NCBI GenBank assembly: GCA_037576215.1
Contig: JBANDB010000006.1
Location: 1,798,001 to 1,862,000, forward strand
Origin: Armillaria gallica
Lineage: Eukaryota; Basidiomycota; Agaricomycetes; Agaricales; Physalacriaceae
DNA: 64,000 bases
Direction: 5' to 3'
In this document: positions 46,500 to 56,805 of the stretch, in pieces
Layout of the letters: each line of letters opens with the position of its first letter
Position numbering within the stretch: position 1 is the stretch's first letter
Made by a program: the position numbers and the translations under genes
Notes under the pieces: generated by a model
Databases searched by the model: none
What the model was told of the DNA's origin: nothing
Seen by the model: the letters and a program-made list of their open reading frames with translations, nothing else

Positions 46500-49400
46500 T
46501 TAAGCCTCCCCTAGACGTATCCTTGGTATTTGTACTGGGTCATTTGGTCCCTTCGTGTCCATTGATGGGTCATCGTGGGCTCCCAGTAGGTCCCAAAGCT
46601 CGTTTTGGTCGTACCACACCTTTTCCCCTGTCGTCTTGTCGGTGTATGACTGCCAGTCTGGTTGGTAGGTGTCTGCGTCAATGTTGTCGACGTGTTCAGC
46701 AAGGAACTCTTCAATGAGTTCTTCGGCATCCATATCATCCTCCCGAACCCAGCTGTTTGATTCCGGTCCGTAGCCCTTCCATTTAACGAAGTAATCCGTT
46801 CTTGTCCCCGGCGGCTCTCCTCTTCGTCCTCGTACTCGTCGATGTCTGATGTCTAAGACTTTCTCGACTTCGTAGAGTTCTTCACCGTCTACCAGGTCAG
46901 GTGGTGGGGGCGGTGGTTGTTCTTGGCTTGGGAACGCTGGGGGAGTATATGGGGTGAGTAGTGACTCATTGAAGGTTGGGTGGATCTTCCAGTTGGGCGG
47001 TAGTTTGAGGGTGTATGCTGAGGCACCTTTCTTATTTTTGATTTCGAAAGGGCCTGTTCGCTTATCGTTGAGTTTCTTTTTCGGACGCGGGAGATGAAGG
47101 TTCGATGTGTCGAGCCATACTTTGTCGCCTATCTTGTATTCGATGGCTGGGCGCTTTGATTTGTTGTATTGCGCTTTGATTTGTGACGCAGCCTTTTCGA
47201 GTGATTGCTTAGCAGCAGTATGAATTTCTTGCATCTTTGAGATGAAAGTTGTCGAGGCGGGGGTGCGGAATGGGGCAGTGGTGTTTGTGCCGGGCAAGAC
47301 GTTGGGGTGATAGCCGTAGTTGACTTCGAAGGGGCTTTTCCCTGTGGACGAATGGGTTCGATTGTTGTGGGCGAAGGCTGCAAGCGAAAGCCATTCGGCC
47401 CAGTCGGTCTGGAGGTGATTGACGAACATCCGGAGGTATTTCTCAATTTCTTGATTGACCCTCTCGGTCTGGCCATCCGTCTGTGGGTGATATGCTGTTG
47501 AGGGGTTGCCTTTAATCTTCAGGAGGTCGTAAAGATCTTTCATGAATTTGGATATGAATACTGTCCCTCGGTCTGAGATGACGACTTGGGGCATGCCATG
47601 TTTGGCGTATACCTCGTCGCGTAGGATTCTGGCCCAGCCCTCCAAGGATAACCCTGTGGAGCATGTGACTGGAATGATCTCATTCGAGAATTGGTCGACG
47701 ATTACTAGGATTGCATCGTGTCCACCACTCATTGGTAGTCCGGTCACCATGTCCACTGAGATATGGGTCCATGGTCGGGAGGGGATCTCGTTTGGGTGTA
47801 GGGGCGCTGCCTTTGCTTGGGTGCTGCTCTTTGTGCGTTGACAAGTTTCGCAGGCCCGCACATAGGTTTCAACATCCTTTTTCAGTTTTGGCCACCAGAA
47901 CTCCCGTAGCACGAGTTCTTTGGTTTTTTCGATGCCCGGATGTCCGGCGGTGATATGGTCGTGAGATCGCGCAATAATTTCTCCACGAAGAGCATGATCT
48001 CGGGGGACGTAGATCCTGCTGTCATACCAGACCAGCCCGTCCTTTACTTTCATACCGCGATCGTGGTTAACTGAGCCAGTGACGGTGGGGTCCCAGAGAT
48101 GAGCTTTTTGGGTAGCTGCTTGTACCTTCTCATGGGTTTCCTCGAGTGTGGGCATGATCATCGCTCTGAAATGCTCAGGGGATAGCACGACAACTTGGTT
48201 GTTGTCATCTTGCCCTTGGTCGTGGTCTGCGCGGCGGGACAGGAGGTCAGCTTTCTTATTAGCGGCTCCGGCTTTGTGATGAAGGGTAAAGTGGTATTCC
48301 GCCAGCTCAGTGATCCATCGGGCTTGGCGGCGATTCACCTTCTGGGGTTTTTGGAAGTACTGGAGGTTCTGATGGTCCGTCCAAATCTCAAAGTCCTGAT
48401 AGGCACCCATCAGGTAGTGTCTCCATTCCTCTAGCACGAGCATGATGGCTAGGAGTTCCTTGTCGTAGATCTCGTAGTTACGCTCGGTAACAGAGAGAGA
48501 TTTGGACAGGAATGAAACAGGTCTCCACTTGCCATCCTGCTCCTGAGATAATACTGCACCGATAGCTCCTTCACTGGCATCCGCCTCTACTCTGAACTTT
48601 CCCTCGTTAGTAGGGATGGCGAGTACGACGTCCTCGGCCAATTGTTTCTTCAACTGTTCGAAAGCTTCCTGCTGAGCTTTTCCCCATCTCCATGCGTCGT
48701 TCCCCGTTAGTTGAGTCATGGGCTTCACAATTTTGCTGTAATTTTTTATGAAGCGTCGGTAGAAATTTGTGAATCCCAGGAACGACTGTAGTTCTTTTTT
48801 CTTGGTAGGGGTTGGCCAGTTGAGGATGCCCTTGATCTTGACTGGGTCCATGTGAATGCTGCCTTCGCTGATGATGACGCCCAGGTATTCCGTCTCGAGG
48901 ACCTCGAACTCGCATTTTTCGGCTTTGAGGAACAGCTTGTGCTTTCATAGGGTCGCTAGCACTTCCTGCGTGATTCGACGGTGTTCCTCCTTGGTTTTGG
49001 ACATGATGAGGATGTCATCGAGGTAAATGGTAACTTTTCCCGATGCGATAAGGTCCTTGAAAATGTCGTTCATCATCCATTGGAAGGTGGCAGGCGAATT
49101 GGTGAGCCCGAAGAACATTACCGTTGGTTCGTACAGTCCACGGTTGGTTCTGAAGGCCGCCTTCCACTCATCTCCCATCTTGATATGAACATTATTGTAT
49201 CCCCACCGGACGTCCAGTTTTGAAAAGTACTTGGCGCCGCGTAGCTTGTCCATGAGTTCGGAAATTAGGGGAAGTGGGTACCGGTTCTTAATGGTCATCT
49301 CGTTTAGCTTCCGATAATCCTGGACTGGTCTTAGCTTCCCATCTTTTTTCTTAACAAAGAAGAATGGTGAAGCCATCGGCGACTTGGAAGGACGTATTCT

Positions 49401-51158
49401 TCCGCTAGCCAGGTTCTCGTCTAGGAACTTGTCCAGCTCCTCCTGTTCTTCGCGGTTCAACGGATAGACTTTGCAGTCCAGGTTGGCGTTGGCGTTGGGA
49501 GTGAGTTCGATAGCGTGGTCCCACAGTTTCAGTTCTGGGAGTTCATCAAAGCTTTCTTTATCGAATAAGTCTTTGAAGTCTCTGCACCATTCAGGGACTA
49601 TTTCTTCGAACGTTTTGGTCTTCTTGTCCGCATTGGCCTTGGCTGCTAGGTCATTGGCTACATGCCGCATCGCTCTGATACGAATGGCTTCCTCGAAGTT
49701 TACGGCCAGGATAGTGTCTCCTTCTTCGAGCTCTTCGTCCCATTTATCATATGGGTCCGCGTCAGGCAAGGGGATCGGGGTGTGACGACACTGGCACCGA
49801 GCGAAGATCATTTTTCCGGTTTGCCAATTGATTAGTGGATTGTGTCTGACTAACCAGTCATGGCTGAGAAAGACATCACGATCCTTCAGATCAGTGATGG
49901 CCAAGTCTAGGCTTTCGACATGATCTCCAATAATAACCCGTAGCTGAGCGAAGGCGGTGATCTGCCCTGCGCTATTCTTTGATCCGTCCGCGTTGTATAC
50001 GGTAATGGGTGCAGCCGTCGCTCTCGTGGGGAGATTATGTTTCTCGACAAAGGTCCGATCGATAGCACTACTGGTGCAGCCGCTGTCAATTAAAGCCGAC
50101 GAGGTGACGTGGGCGTTACTCCCTGGGGCTTCGATCTGGATGTTCGTTGTTAAGGCCTTTTCTCCCCCGCTTACGTGGCAGATGTAGCACCTGGGCTGTC
50201 GGAGTTCCTCCATCCACTCCAACACGTTGATGCGCGTGGCTCTCCTCATTCCCTCGATCATCTCATCGACCACCTCCTCGACTCTGGTTTTATGGATCCA
50301 GTTCTTTAGGATAGCCTTCGCTTCTGACTCCGTCTTCGCCTCCTTGATACCGCGTAGCGTCCACTCGGCTTCAAATGGTTTCAGCCACGTGTGTGGGACC
50401 TTCTCAGTCTTCGCACCGGAACTTGTCGGTCTGGCTACCGTCGACTGGGTCTCCTCAGGCGCTACAAGGGGTTTTTGGTTAGCTTTCTGACTGCGTCGGA
50501 AACTTGTATCGTCTTTGTTGTCTGGAACCTCCTCCAACTGTACCTTAGGCCCCCTTTTTACTGCCTGGGCACTAGCAGCTTCCTTCCCTTCGGCTGCCTT
50601 GGTCGGGGCTGTTGCGCATCCAACAGTTCTTGCTTCGTCAAGGACGTCTTCGTCGGGATCGCCCAGGGGGGTCCGGGTCCGTTGACCGTTTCCCTTACCC
50701 GCAGGGGTTTCGCAGGCGTCGCATTGGCGATCAAGTTCTGCCCCTGAGCACGGCTGTACCGCAGTTCGTTGGGACCCCCTTTCTGGGGCCTCAGCCGACA
50801 TGGCTCCAGCCATCATCTTGATGCTGGATAGCGCTTCAGGGCTCTTGCCACGTTTCGCCTCGTCGGACGGACTAGTGACGGCTACGCTTGGCCCGTCGTT
50901 GCGCATGACGTTCGGAGGATCCTCCTCTTTCAGCCCGGTAACGGGTGTTACCTTCGCTTGTGCCGTGGCCAAAGGCGGCACTGTCAACCGTTTGAAGTCT
51001 TCTGGTTCTTCACTTGCGGTACTCCCCTTGCCAGGGGCCGCTTCATCAAGGGAGGCACTAGGCGCTTGTTCCCTTGCCCCATCCAGTCGCATTTTAGGCG
51101 CTGTTATGACGGGTAGCACTATGGTGGGTGCCTTTTCGTTCGATGCTTTCGCTCGCAA
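46500..51158 (-). pseudogene. LTR-C Pol: full polyprotein with a single TGA
   Basis: Disordered N-terminus, then protease (ALIDSGCTSSAIDRTFVEKH), RT ([30 protein letters not shown]), a TGA at 48945-48947 inside TL.KHKLFLKAEKCEFE (Arg in LTR-A), RNase H (VEADASEGAIGAVLSQEQDG), integrase zinc finger (HDHITAGHPGIEKTKELVL...CETCQRTK), core (HISVDMVTGLP; VISDRGTVFISKFM; AYHPQTDGQTERVNQEIEKY) and chromodomain (LYEVEKVLDIRHRR...DYFVKWKGYGPESNSWV). The frame is -1 relative to Gag and opens about 50 nt before the Gag stop, so expression by -1 frameshifting is likely. Apart from the TGA it looks complete. Confidence 0.9.
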
Positions 51159-51361
51159 TGAGTTACTTGCCGAACGCTTAGTCAGTGAGTCGGTTCCGAC
51201 ATCCTGTGTTGATTCTTTCTTAATTTCGGTTCCGGTAGCGAAGTCGCAAGATGGTATATTCGAATGCGCGTTATTTACTACAGAAGTACAATGAGCCTTG
51301 CTAGCAGGCGATATGGGCGTACCGGATGAAACTAAGTCTGTCGCCGAGTCAGTCGAATCAT

Positions 51362-52669
51362 TTACTGCTCGGCGCCGTCTTTTACTTCCTCGACCTTTGA
51401 GTTCGTTTTTTCATTTGTTGCTACGTGATCCCAGTAATAGGCGACGCGTCGCAAGTGTTCTTCCTTCGTCTTGGGGCGTTTGGGGCAATCCCGCTTGAAG
51501 TGCCCCATCTCGCCGCAACTGAAACACTTCATTTTGGCGCGCACCGCGTCGATGTCCATGGGCTTTCCTTGCCCTCCGTATGTCGTGCCAGTTCCCGTTG
51601 CCTTTTCCGGGACGCTGCTCTGCTGTTGGTTCCCCTTTGTCGTCGGGGTCGTATTCGTATTCGTTTTTACCTGCTGTTTCCATTCTGTAACTTTGCCCCC
51701 ACGCTGCTCTGCCCTCTTCGTTCTCCAATTATGATCGATGCAGAGTATCCGCCGCTTCCACTCGTAGTAGTTTCCGGGAACGTCCGCGTCGGAGGCGTAG
51801 ATGATGTCCTTTGTTGTTGACCGACAGGCTTTCTTTACCTGGGCCACCATCATCATGTCGGTGCCTAGAACTCCCGCCTCGAAGGCTAATGATTCGAACT
51901 GCTGGAAGAACAAGTCGCCGTCAGGGAACTGGCTCTGTCGGAGCGCTTCCCACTGGGCGAACTTGATCTCAGCGTTGGCGTCCTTCCAAAACCTCCTCCT
52001 GACTTCGTCGACGAATTCTTCGTAAGCCGGGTAGAGCTGGAACCCATGGGTGTCCCTTCCTAGTCCTCGCGCACATAGCTCCCACCAGACCTGAGCATCC
52101 TTCCCAAAGCGTGACGCGCAGAAAATGACTTTGTGCGGGTGATAATAGAAATGCGCTGGGAATATGGAGAAGTACATGTCGCACTGGGAGAAGAACCGCG
52201 CAATATCATTCGAGTCACCGTTAAAGTTCTCGGGTACCTTGACCATTTCAGGTTTTAGTGAAGACCAGGGTCCCGGGTTAGCTGGGTCTATAACCCATGG
52301 AGCTGGAGGATCGGGTGGTCCTGGGGGAGGTGGGTAACGCGGTGGCGCGTATCGGCGAGGAGGGGGCCCCGGAGGTGGGGCTGGCGGCGGTGGTGCAAAC
52401 GGCGGCGGTGGCGGGGGTTTCGAGGGTACGGGTGGTTGAACGGGTATTTGGGGTGCATTCGATGGTCCTGCCCCGTTGCCGTTGCCTGTTATGGCAGCAG
52501 CAAAGAGTCGGGACGTCCTCTCCGTACCCGGTGGTCCGTACCCACGGGGATAGGCGTGGCTCGGTTGGGCAGCCGCATAGCCTGGTTCCCACCTCGGGTA
52601 ACTAGGCACAGGGGCCCGTTGAGGTGGTACCAGCAGTTCGTCGTCCATCGGCTCCGGTGTATCTGCCAC
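51362..52669 (-). CDS. LTR-C Gag core with zinc knuckle
   Basis: Open for 435 codons. Begins around TPEPMDDELLVPPQ, Pro-rich linker, capsid-like core (SLKPEMVKVPENFNGDSNDI; FFSQCDMYFSIFPAHFYYHP; WWELCARGLGRD; LFFQQFESLAFEAGVLG), then PMDIDAVRAKM and zinc knuckle CFSCGEMGHFKRDC. Encodes the particle shell protein. The same frame upstream is the Gag extension, separated only by one TGA at 52691-52693, so the original Gag was about 848 residues. Confidence 0.88.
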   Translation of the reverse strand: MADTPEPMDDELLVPPQRAPVPSYPRWEPGYAAAQPSHAYPRGYGPPGTERTSRLFAAAITGNGNGAGPSNAPQIPVQPPVPSKPPPPPPFAPPPPAPPPGPPPRRYAPPRYPPPPGPPDPPAPWVIDPANPGPWSSLKPEMVKVPENFNGDSNDIARFFSQCDMYFSIFPAHFYYHPHKVIFCASRFGKDAQVWWELCARGLGRDTHGFQLYPAYEEFVDEVRRRFWKDANAEIKFAQWEALRQSQFPDGDLFFQQFESLAFEAGVLGTDMMMVAQVKKACRSTTKDIIYASDADVPGNYYEWKRRILCIDHNWRTKRAEQRGGKVTEWKQQVKTNTNTTPTTKGNQQQSSVPEKATGTGTTYGGQGKPMDIDAVRAKMKCFSCGEMGHFKRDCPKRPKTKEEHLRRVAYYWDHVATNEKTNSKVEEVKDGAEQ

Positions 52670-52690
52670 CAGTGGTAAGTCGATCTGGGG

Positions 52691-53908
52691 TCATTGGTAT
52701 CTGGCGGGTACCTCGGCATGACGATCCTGATGGATCATATTATAGGCGATGCAAGCAAAATGGGTGGCTTCTTCATTCAATATATATCTGTATCCGTAAT
52801 GCACGTAGTCTCTTCCTGCCGATGTCAGGGCCCAGTCCTGGTCCGTTAATAGTTCTTTCCGGAAGTGATCAAAGAGTTCCTCTAGGGTGGCGGCGAGGAG
52901 GACGGACGGGACCTGAACCAGTTTGCCTGTCGAGAGTAGGTACAGCGCCCGGGAGATGGTTATCGGGGTGGTCGGCTGGGGGAGTGTTCGGGGCAGGCGG
53001 GGTGGGGACTGGCGAGGGGGAGGGACTTTGTCCTCCAGTGATTCCATTGACGTGTTCCTCGACGGGGAGTTGCTCGGTCGCTGTGTTGCTTGAAGAGGCG
53101 TAGCTGGAGGGAGCGGTGACATAGACAGTTTCTCCCCGGCTGTCAATCTGTGGGATCCTTCTTGCGCGCTCTTCATCGACCCCTGCGGGCTCCTCCTCGG
53201 GCTCTGTCTCCATTTCCCTTCTGTCTCTTCCATAGAAGTCGACCTCGACGACAGACCTCGGGGGTTCTCTCCTCCTTCTGGGGATGGCGAGTCTGTTCGA
53301 GGTCCCCGGGGCTCCTCGCGGAGGGAACTCGGGCGTCGAAGACTGTCTGTCAGGGACCGGGGGAGTGGGGGAGCGGGTGGTGATCCGTACTGGGGTATCC
53401 CAGTAGTGAGGGGTGGCATAGGGATTTGGGTGGTAATCGAAGAAGGCGGTAACGGGGAGGTTGAGGTTATCCCAGATGAGGTCGAGCTCGGAAGTGGAAC
53501 TGACGCGAATTTCGTAGGGGTCGGGGGCGACTGCTGGTATCCTGTCATCCCTAGAACGACTGCCAGTAGGTTGCTCTGCGGCTGGGGATGCGCTAGGGCC
53601 TGCTCGCCCCAGGCCGAGTCGTACGAGGTACCTTGCCAGGTCTGCAGCGGTGGCAACGTTTCGTGCTGCTGGATGGGGGGTAGCACCGGCGGAGTCGTGC
53701 GGGGAAGGGGGGTTGGTAGATAGCTCGATGCGAGGGGTTCCTGCTCCTGAATGTCCTCCATCGCTTCTCTCTTGAACACCGACTTCCACCTCCCTAGAAA
53801 CGTTTTCCTCGTCTCGCCCGTCGACGCTAAAGTGCTCGTCGATTGCTGGGGCTCTGTGCGGTATGGGTGGGTAGAAGTGCGCCGGTGGTGGCTGCTGTGG
53901 GATGACAT
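52691..53908 (-). CDS. LTR-C Gag N-terminal extension
   Basis: 405 codons from MSSHSSHHRRTSTHPYRTEP. The first 280 residues are Ser/Pro/Thr/Gln-rich; the C-terminal 110 are more ordered (TPITISRALYLLSTGKLVQV; LEELFDHFRKELLTDQDWAL; YGYRYILNEEATHFACIAYN) and conserved in LTR-A. It ends at TGA where LTR-A reads CGT, then continues in frame into Gag. Overlaps ORF-a for about 1040 nt in the +1 frame. The small helical module may be a matrix-like part of Gag; this is inference. Confidence 0.7.
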   Translation of the reverse strand: MSSHSSHHRRTSTHPYRTEPQQSTSTLASTGETRKTFLGRWKSVFKREAMEDIQEQEPLASSYLPTPLPRTTPPVLPPIQQHETLPPLQTWQGTSYDSAWGEQALAHPQPQSNLLAVVLGMTGYQQSPPTPTKFASVPLPSSTSSGITSTSPLPPSSITTQIPMPPLTTGIPQYGSPPAPPLPRSLTDSLRRPSSLREEPRGPRTDSPSPEGGENPRGLSSRSTSMEETEGKWRQSPRRSPQGSMKSAQEGSHRLTAGEKLSMSPLPPATPLQATQRPSNSPSRNTSMESLEDKVPPPRQSPPRLPRTLPQPTTPITISRALYLLSTGKLVQVPSVLLAATLEELFDHFRKELLTDQDWALTSAGRDYVHYGYRYILNEEATHFACIAYNMIHQDRHAEVPARYQ

Positions 53909-54065
53909 AGTTTACGGGTGGTGGGGGGTACTGAATTCTTCTGTTGCGCCTGCGGCGAGTGGTCCTTTGATAGTGTACAATGGCTAGTATCAGCGTTGCT
54001 GAAAAGAACGCTAGTCCGACACCGAGATAGACTGCCGATAATAGGATCTCGAGAGTCGTCGACAT
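52869..54065 (-). CDS. LTR-C ORF-a: 398-residue membrane-anchored protein overlapping Gag
   Basis: Starts 45 nt after the LTR: MSTTLEILLSAVYLGVGLAF, membrane segment to about residue 30 (FFSATLILAIVHY), then a basic stop-transfer stretch (QRTTRRRRNRR), PPPPVNYVIPQQPPPAHFYP, an acidic middle, ELDLIWDNLNLPVTAFFDYH, RLAIPRRRREPPRS, an acidic tail and PVEEHVNGITGG. The N-terminus predicts a single-pass anchor with most of the protein cytoplasmic. The frame is open throughout and is partly conserved in LTR-A despite the overlap with Gag. No known family; an env-like or particle-trafficking role is speculative. Confidence 0.6.
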   Translation of the reverse strand: MSTTLEILLSAVYLGVGLAFFSATLILAIVHYQRTTRRRRNRRIQYPPPPVNYVIPQQPPPAHFYPPIPHRAPAIDEHFSVDGRDEENVSREVEVGVQERSDGGHSGAGTPRIELSTNPPSPHDSAGATPHPAARNVATAADLARYLVRLGLGRAGPSASPAAEQPTGSRSRDDRIPAVAPDPYEIRVSSTSELDLIWDNLNLPVTAFFDYHPNPYATPHYWDTPVRITTRSPTPPVPDRQSSTPEFPPRGAPGTSNRLAIPRRRREPPRSVVEVDFYGRDRREMETEPEEEPAGVDEERARRIPQIDSRGETVYVTAPSSYASSSNTATEQLPVEEHVNGITGGQSPSPSPVPTPPAPNTPPADHPDNHLPGAVPTLDRQTGSGPVRPPRRHPRGTL

Positions 54066-54097
54066 CTGTTGGCTCCAGTTAAGGAGCAGAGAGTGAA

Positions 54098-54109
54098 GCC
54101 TCGAACTAA
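54098..54109 (-). promoter_or_regulatory. LTR-C primer site with perfect self-complementarity to its LTR
   Basis: TTAGTTCGAGGC, one base after the LTR end, is the exact reverse complement of GCCTCGAACTAA at 54253-54264 within the same LTR (minus-strand reading). This is the layout of Tf1/sushi self-priming, where the transcript 5' end folds onto the primer site. Confidence 0.65.
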
Positions 54110-54110
54110 T

Positions 54111-54501
54111 TATTAGACCTGAACTCCTATCAATGACAAACAATGGCTGTCTCGCGTTCGGGCAGTCACCGATGTTATCTTGAATAGGCGAAACAGCTAA
54201 GTCTTTAGTTACGTGGCAATAGAATAAGCGATAGATTCAGTATGGATTAAAGTTAGTTCGAGGCTGGCGTACATGAAGTAAAAGCTACTGGTTAAGTACG
54301 AAGGATGAGGGTCTAATCATAAGCCATCTGTGAGTGGTCGATAACGAAGTACAAGGACTTGGAGCCGCAGCACACAATATTGAAGCGAGAGCATGGAGAC
54401 TTGGGAGATAACATGGGAACGTTCTCCTGTAGATGTCGGCCCGGTCGGTCCGGAGTAAGAGATAAGATAAGATAAAGGAAAAAAGTGAATAAATCGTAAC
54501 A
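54111..54501 (-). repeat. LTR-C 5' LTR
   Basis: 391 bp. Differs from the 3' copy at three sites, all C/T or G/A at CpG. Confidence 0.93.
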
Positions 54502-55500
54502 ACTTATTTCTAGCTCTTTTCAATGCATCTGGCAGCCCCAAGAGCCCCGGAATGCATGTATTCCATCGCAGACATCCACATAAGCCCTCCAACGAGGCAG
54601 CACGATGTGCTACCCCTCAACGATGGCCACAGAGACACTAAAACTCTCGACAACGAAGATGCTGTATGATGCCGGACCTGGATTCCCCACCACAGCTAGA
54701 AATATGAGTGTAATCCCCACACCGATGGTCTGACCACCCCCACATCGACATCAACGACAATCAGTGCCGCACACGACATACCTACCTCCTCAAAACATTA
54801 TATTGGTCAGCGGATTTGATATCGACTGCCATCTCGTGGTGGGAGATGCTACTGTACGCAACACCAACCACAGGGATGACGAAGATGAGCACGATGGTGA
54901 CGAAGGCATTGGGAAGGGTGGAGACATTTAGTATACAACTAAGGGTGGTGTCAGGGCATGGGGAAGGGCTGGTGTAGAACGAAGGCCCATAGGGAAGGTG
55001 CCAGAGGTTCGGAGACGCCAAGCGGGATGTCAGGACAAGGTCGGGCCACCCATAGCAGACGACGACAATGCTGACTTCATCCTTCTTGGCATCGATAGAG
55101 GACACGGGGGTCCACCAAATGTATGCACGCTTGAAGCCTTACAGCCACCGGCTCTCCTGCAAACTGCCGACAATGCCGATGATGAATGGATCAACAATGG
55201 CACCGATAGTGATGCTAGGCCATCGTGCTCTGATGTGAGGCCCTTGGACGATCTAGGGTAAGGCTTAGGTGCAAGGAGGAGCCACAAGGGGGCGTAGGGA
55301 GGCGGGAGAAGTTGAGCGGGAGGGCGGGACAGTGACTGGGACCCCGACGGCCGATAACTACGACAACGACCGTGCCCTTTTGGCCATTGAGGGAGCAGGC
55401 CTGGCTGTATATCTGAGCCTCAATGACCTGGATATAACCACAAAGCTGTTTGCTGAAAATCATAGTTATAACCTCAAGACCCAATTCAGCCTTGGCCTAG
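54502..55500. mobile_element. R2, right part
   Basis: Continues R2 after the LTR-C insertion: GGCAGCCCCAAGAGCCCC and AAGCCCTCCAACGAGGCAG correspond to R1 27206-27270. It ends near 55495 with a CATAGTTATAACCTCAAG...CAGCCTTGGCCTAG motif resembling the R1 right end. Open frames here (54782-55105 and 54998-55261) have no recognisable features. Confidence 0.5.
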
Positions 55501-56555
55501 AAAAAAATTTAAATGGGGGGAAATTTTTTTTACTTTTCAGTATGAATTTTCCATTTTTTCCGCACAGATTCTGTCTTTGTCAATTACTTTGTCATTTGCC
55601 ATTTTGGACAGTATGTCAGAATATTGACTAATCACCTGAAAACACAGCCACCCCAAAAATGGATGGGTTGGCCACTGGCTTGGGCAGAATTGAATTTCCC
55701 GCCCTCATGCTCATTGTCTGCCTCCCAAAAAAATTTTGCAGGTCCAAAAAATAATACCTGTGATGCTCATACTGCTTCCGCGCACACCCACAGTATTTCT
55801 AGCTGGATGAATACACACGCGCTTGGATGTGCTTACCATGGGAATATATCATTCCCAATCGGGTAGCAGCTTCATTTTTGAAAAGCAGAACGGATTTCAG
55901 TGCATTATACCAGTCAATTATAATATTTTAAATATAACATACATATATGCACTGTATGTGAACTTCTAGCACTTTACAATTTGTTTTCAATCCCGGTTTA
56001 TGAGATGAATGAAGGATTTCACCAAGTTTCGGACATTGCCAGACCAATGTCAGTTGGTGGCAGCTCACATTATTTCGGATTTTTACAATCCTGAAGCAAC
56101 TCTGACCTTCAAAAATAACTCAGACTGCCCTTATACAGTATATTTCTACTTAAAATGAGCTCCTCGGTCATATACTGTCCCCTATGAATGGAAATAGATT
56201 TTTTATCAGAAGAAATTTACCTTGATTGCACCATTTTACATGTATTTCGTACATCACACATTTAAATCACAGTATAGAGACCAGGATGTTGTATTTTATA
56301 CTAATATGAAGTACCATAAGTTTAAATATGCCCCTGCCCTGATGCTTATATAGGTTGGATAGACATGATGCAGAAAAGGAGGTATAAGAGTAATGGGTTT
56401 GAAGTCATCTCACACTTACAGTTAAGCAACAAATTGGATGGTGGGTCATCTGCAGTCGGATCGGGGTAGATCGGACACCTCGCATAGATAGTACTATGTA
56501 CATATTGGTATTCAAAAAATGAATTACAATTTCTGGGATGTTCCATAGGTCCATA

Positions 56556-56805
56556 GTACTGTACTATTATGACCGGATATTCACATAACGCGTAACACGG
56601 CCTCGTAATATGAAGATCTGTGAACATCATAATGCATAACAGGCCCTTTTGGTGCCTCAAATTACTCAATATAGTGATTTTTTTCGGTCCAGCTCACGCT
56701 GGACTGCCTATTAAGGTATATGACATCATAATGAAGATGTGGTTCTGTGAAGTGCGTAACACGAAAAAATAACCCGTGAAGATACGGTCGTAATAGTACA
56801 GTACT
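56556..56805. mobile_element. 250-bp MITE inside R3
   Basis: Near-perfect inverted ends of about 30 bp (AGTACTGTACTATTATGACC... at the left; ...GGTCGTAATAGTACAGTACT at the right). The interior carries a GCATAACAGGCCCTTTTGGT segment shared with the truncated copy at 23190-23315. No coding frame. Confidence 0.7.

Larger units (their letters stand above)
46074..54501 (-). mobile_element. LTR-C: young, nearly intact Ty3-type chromovirus
   Basis: 8428 bp on the minus strand, with 391-bp LTRs at both ends and ACTTA on each side (46069-46073 and 54502-54506). Order from 54501: LTR, primer site, ORF-a, Gag extension plus Gag, Pol with chromodomain, polypurine tract (revcomp of 46468-46474), LTR. The LTRs differ at three positions only. 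Damage is limited to two in-frame TGA codons (52691-52693 and 48945-48947), each Arg in a relative. It interrupts R2, so it is the youngest insertion here. Confidence 0.93.

Noticed and set aside
44717..55500. R2 as an insertion in LTR-A with a defined target duplication
   Set aside because: GAAATTTTTT occurs near both ends (44718 and about 55528) but is low complexity, and LTR-A pol does not resume on the right.
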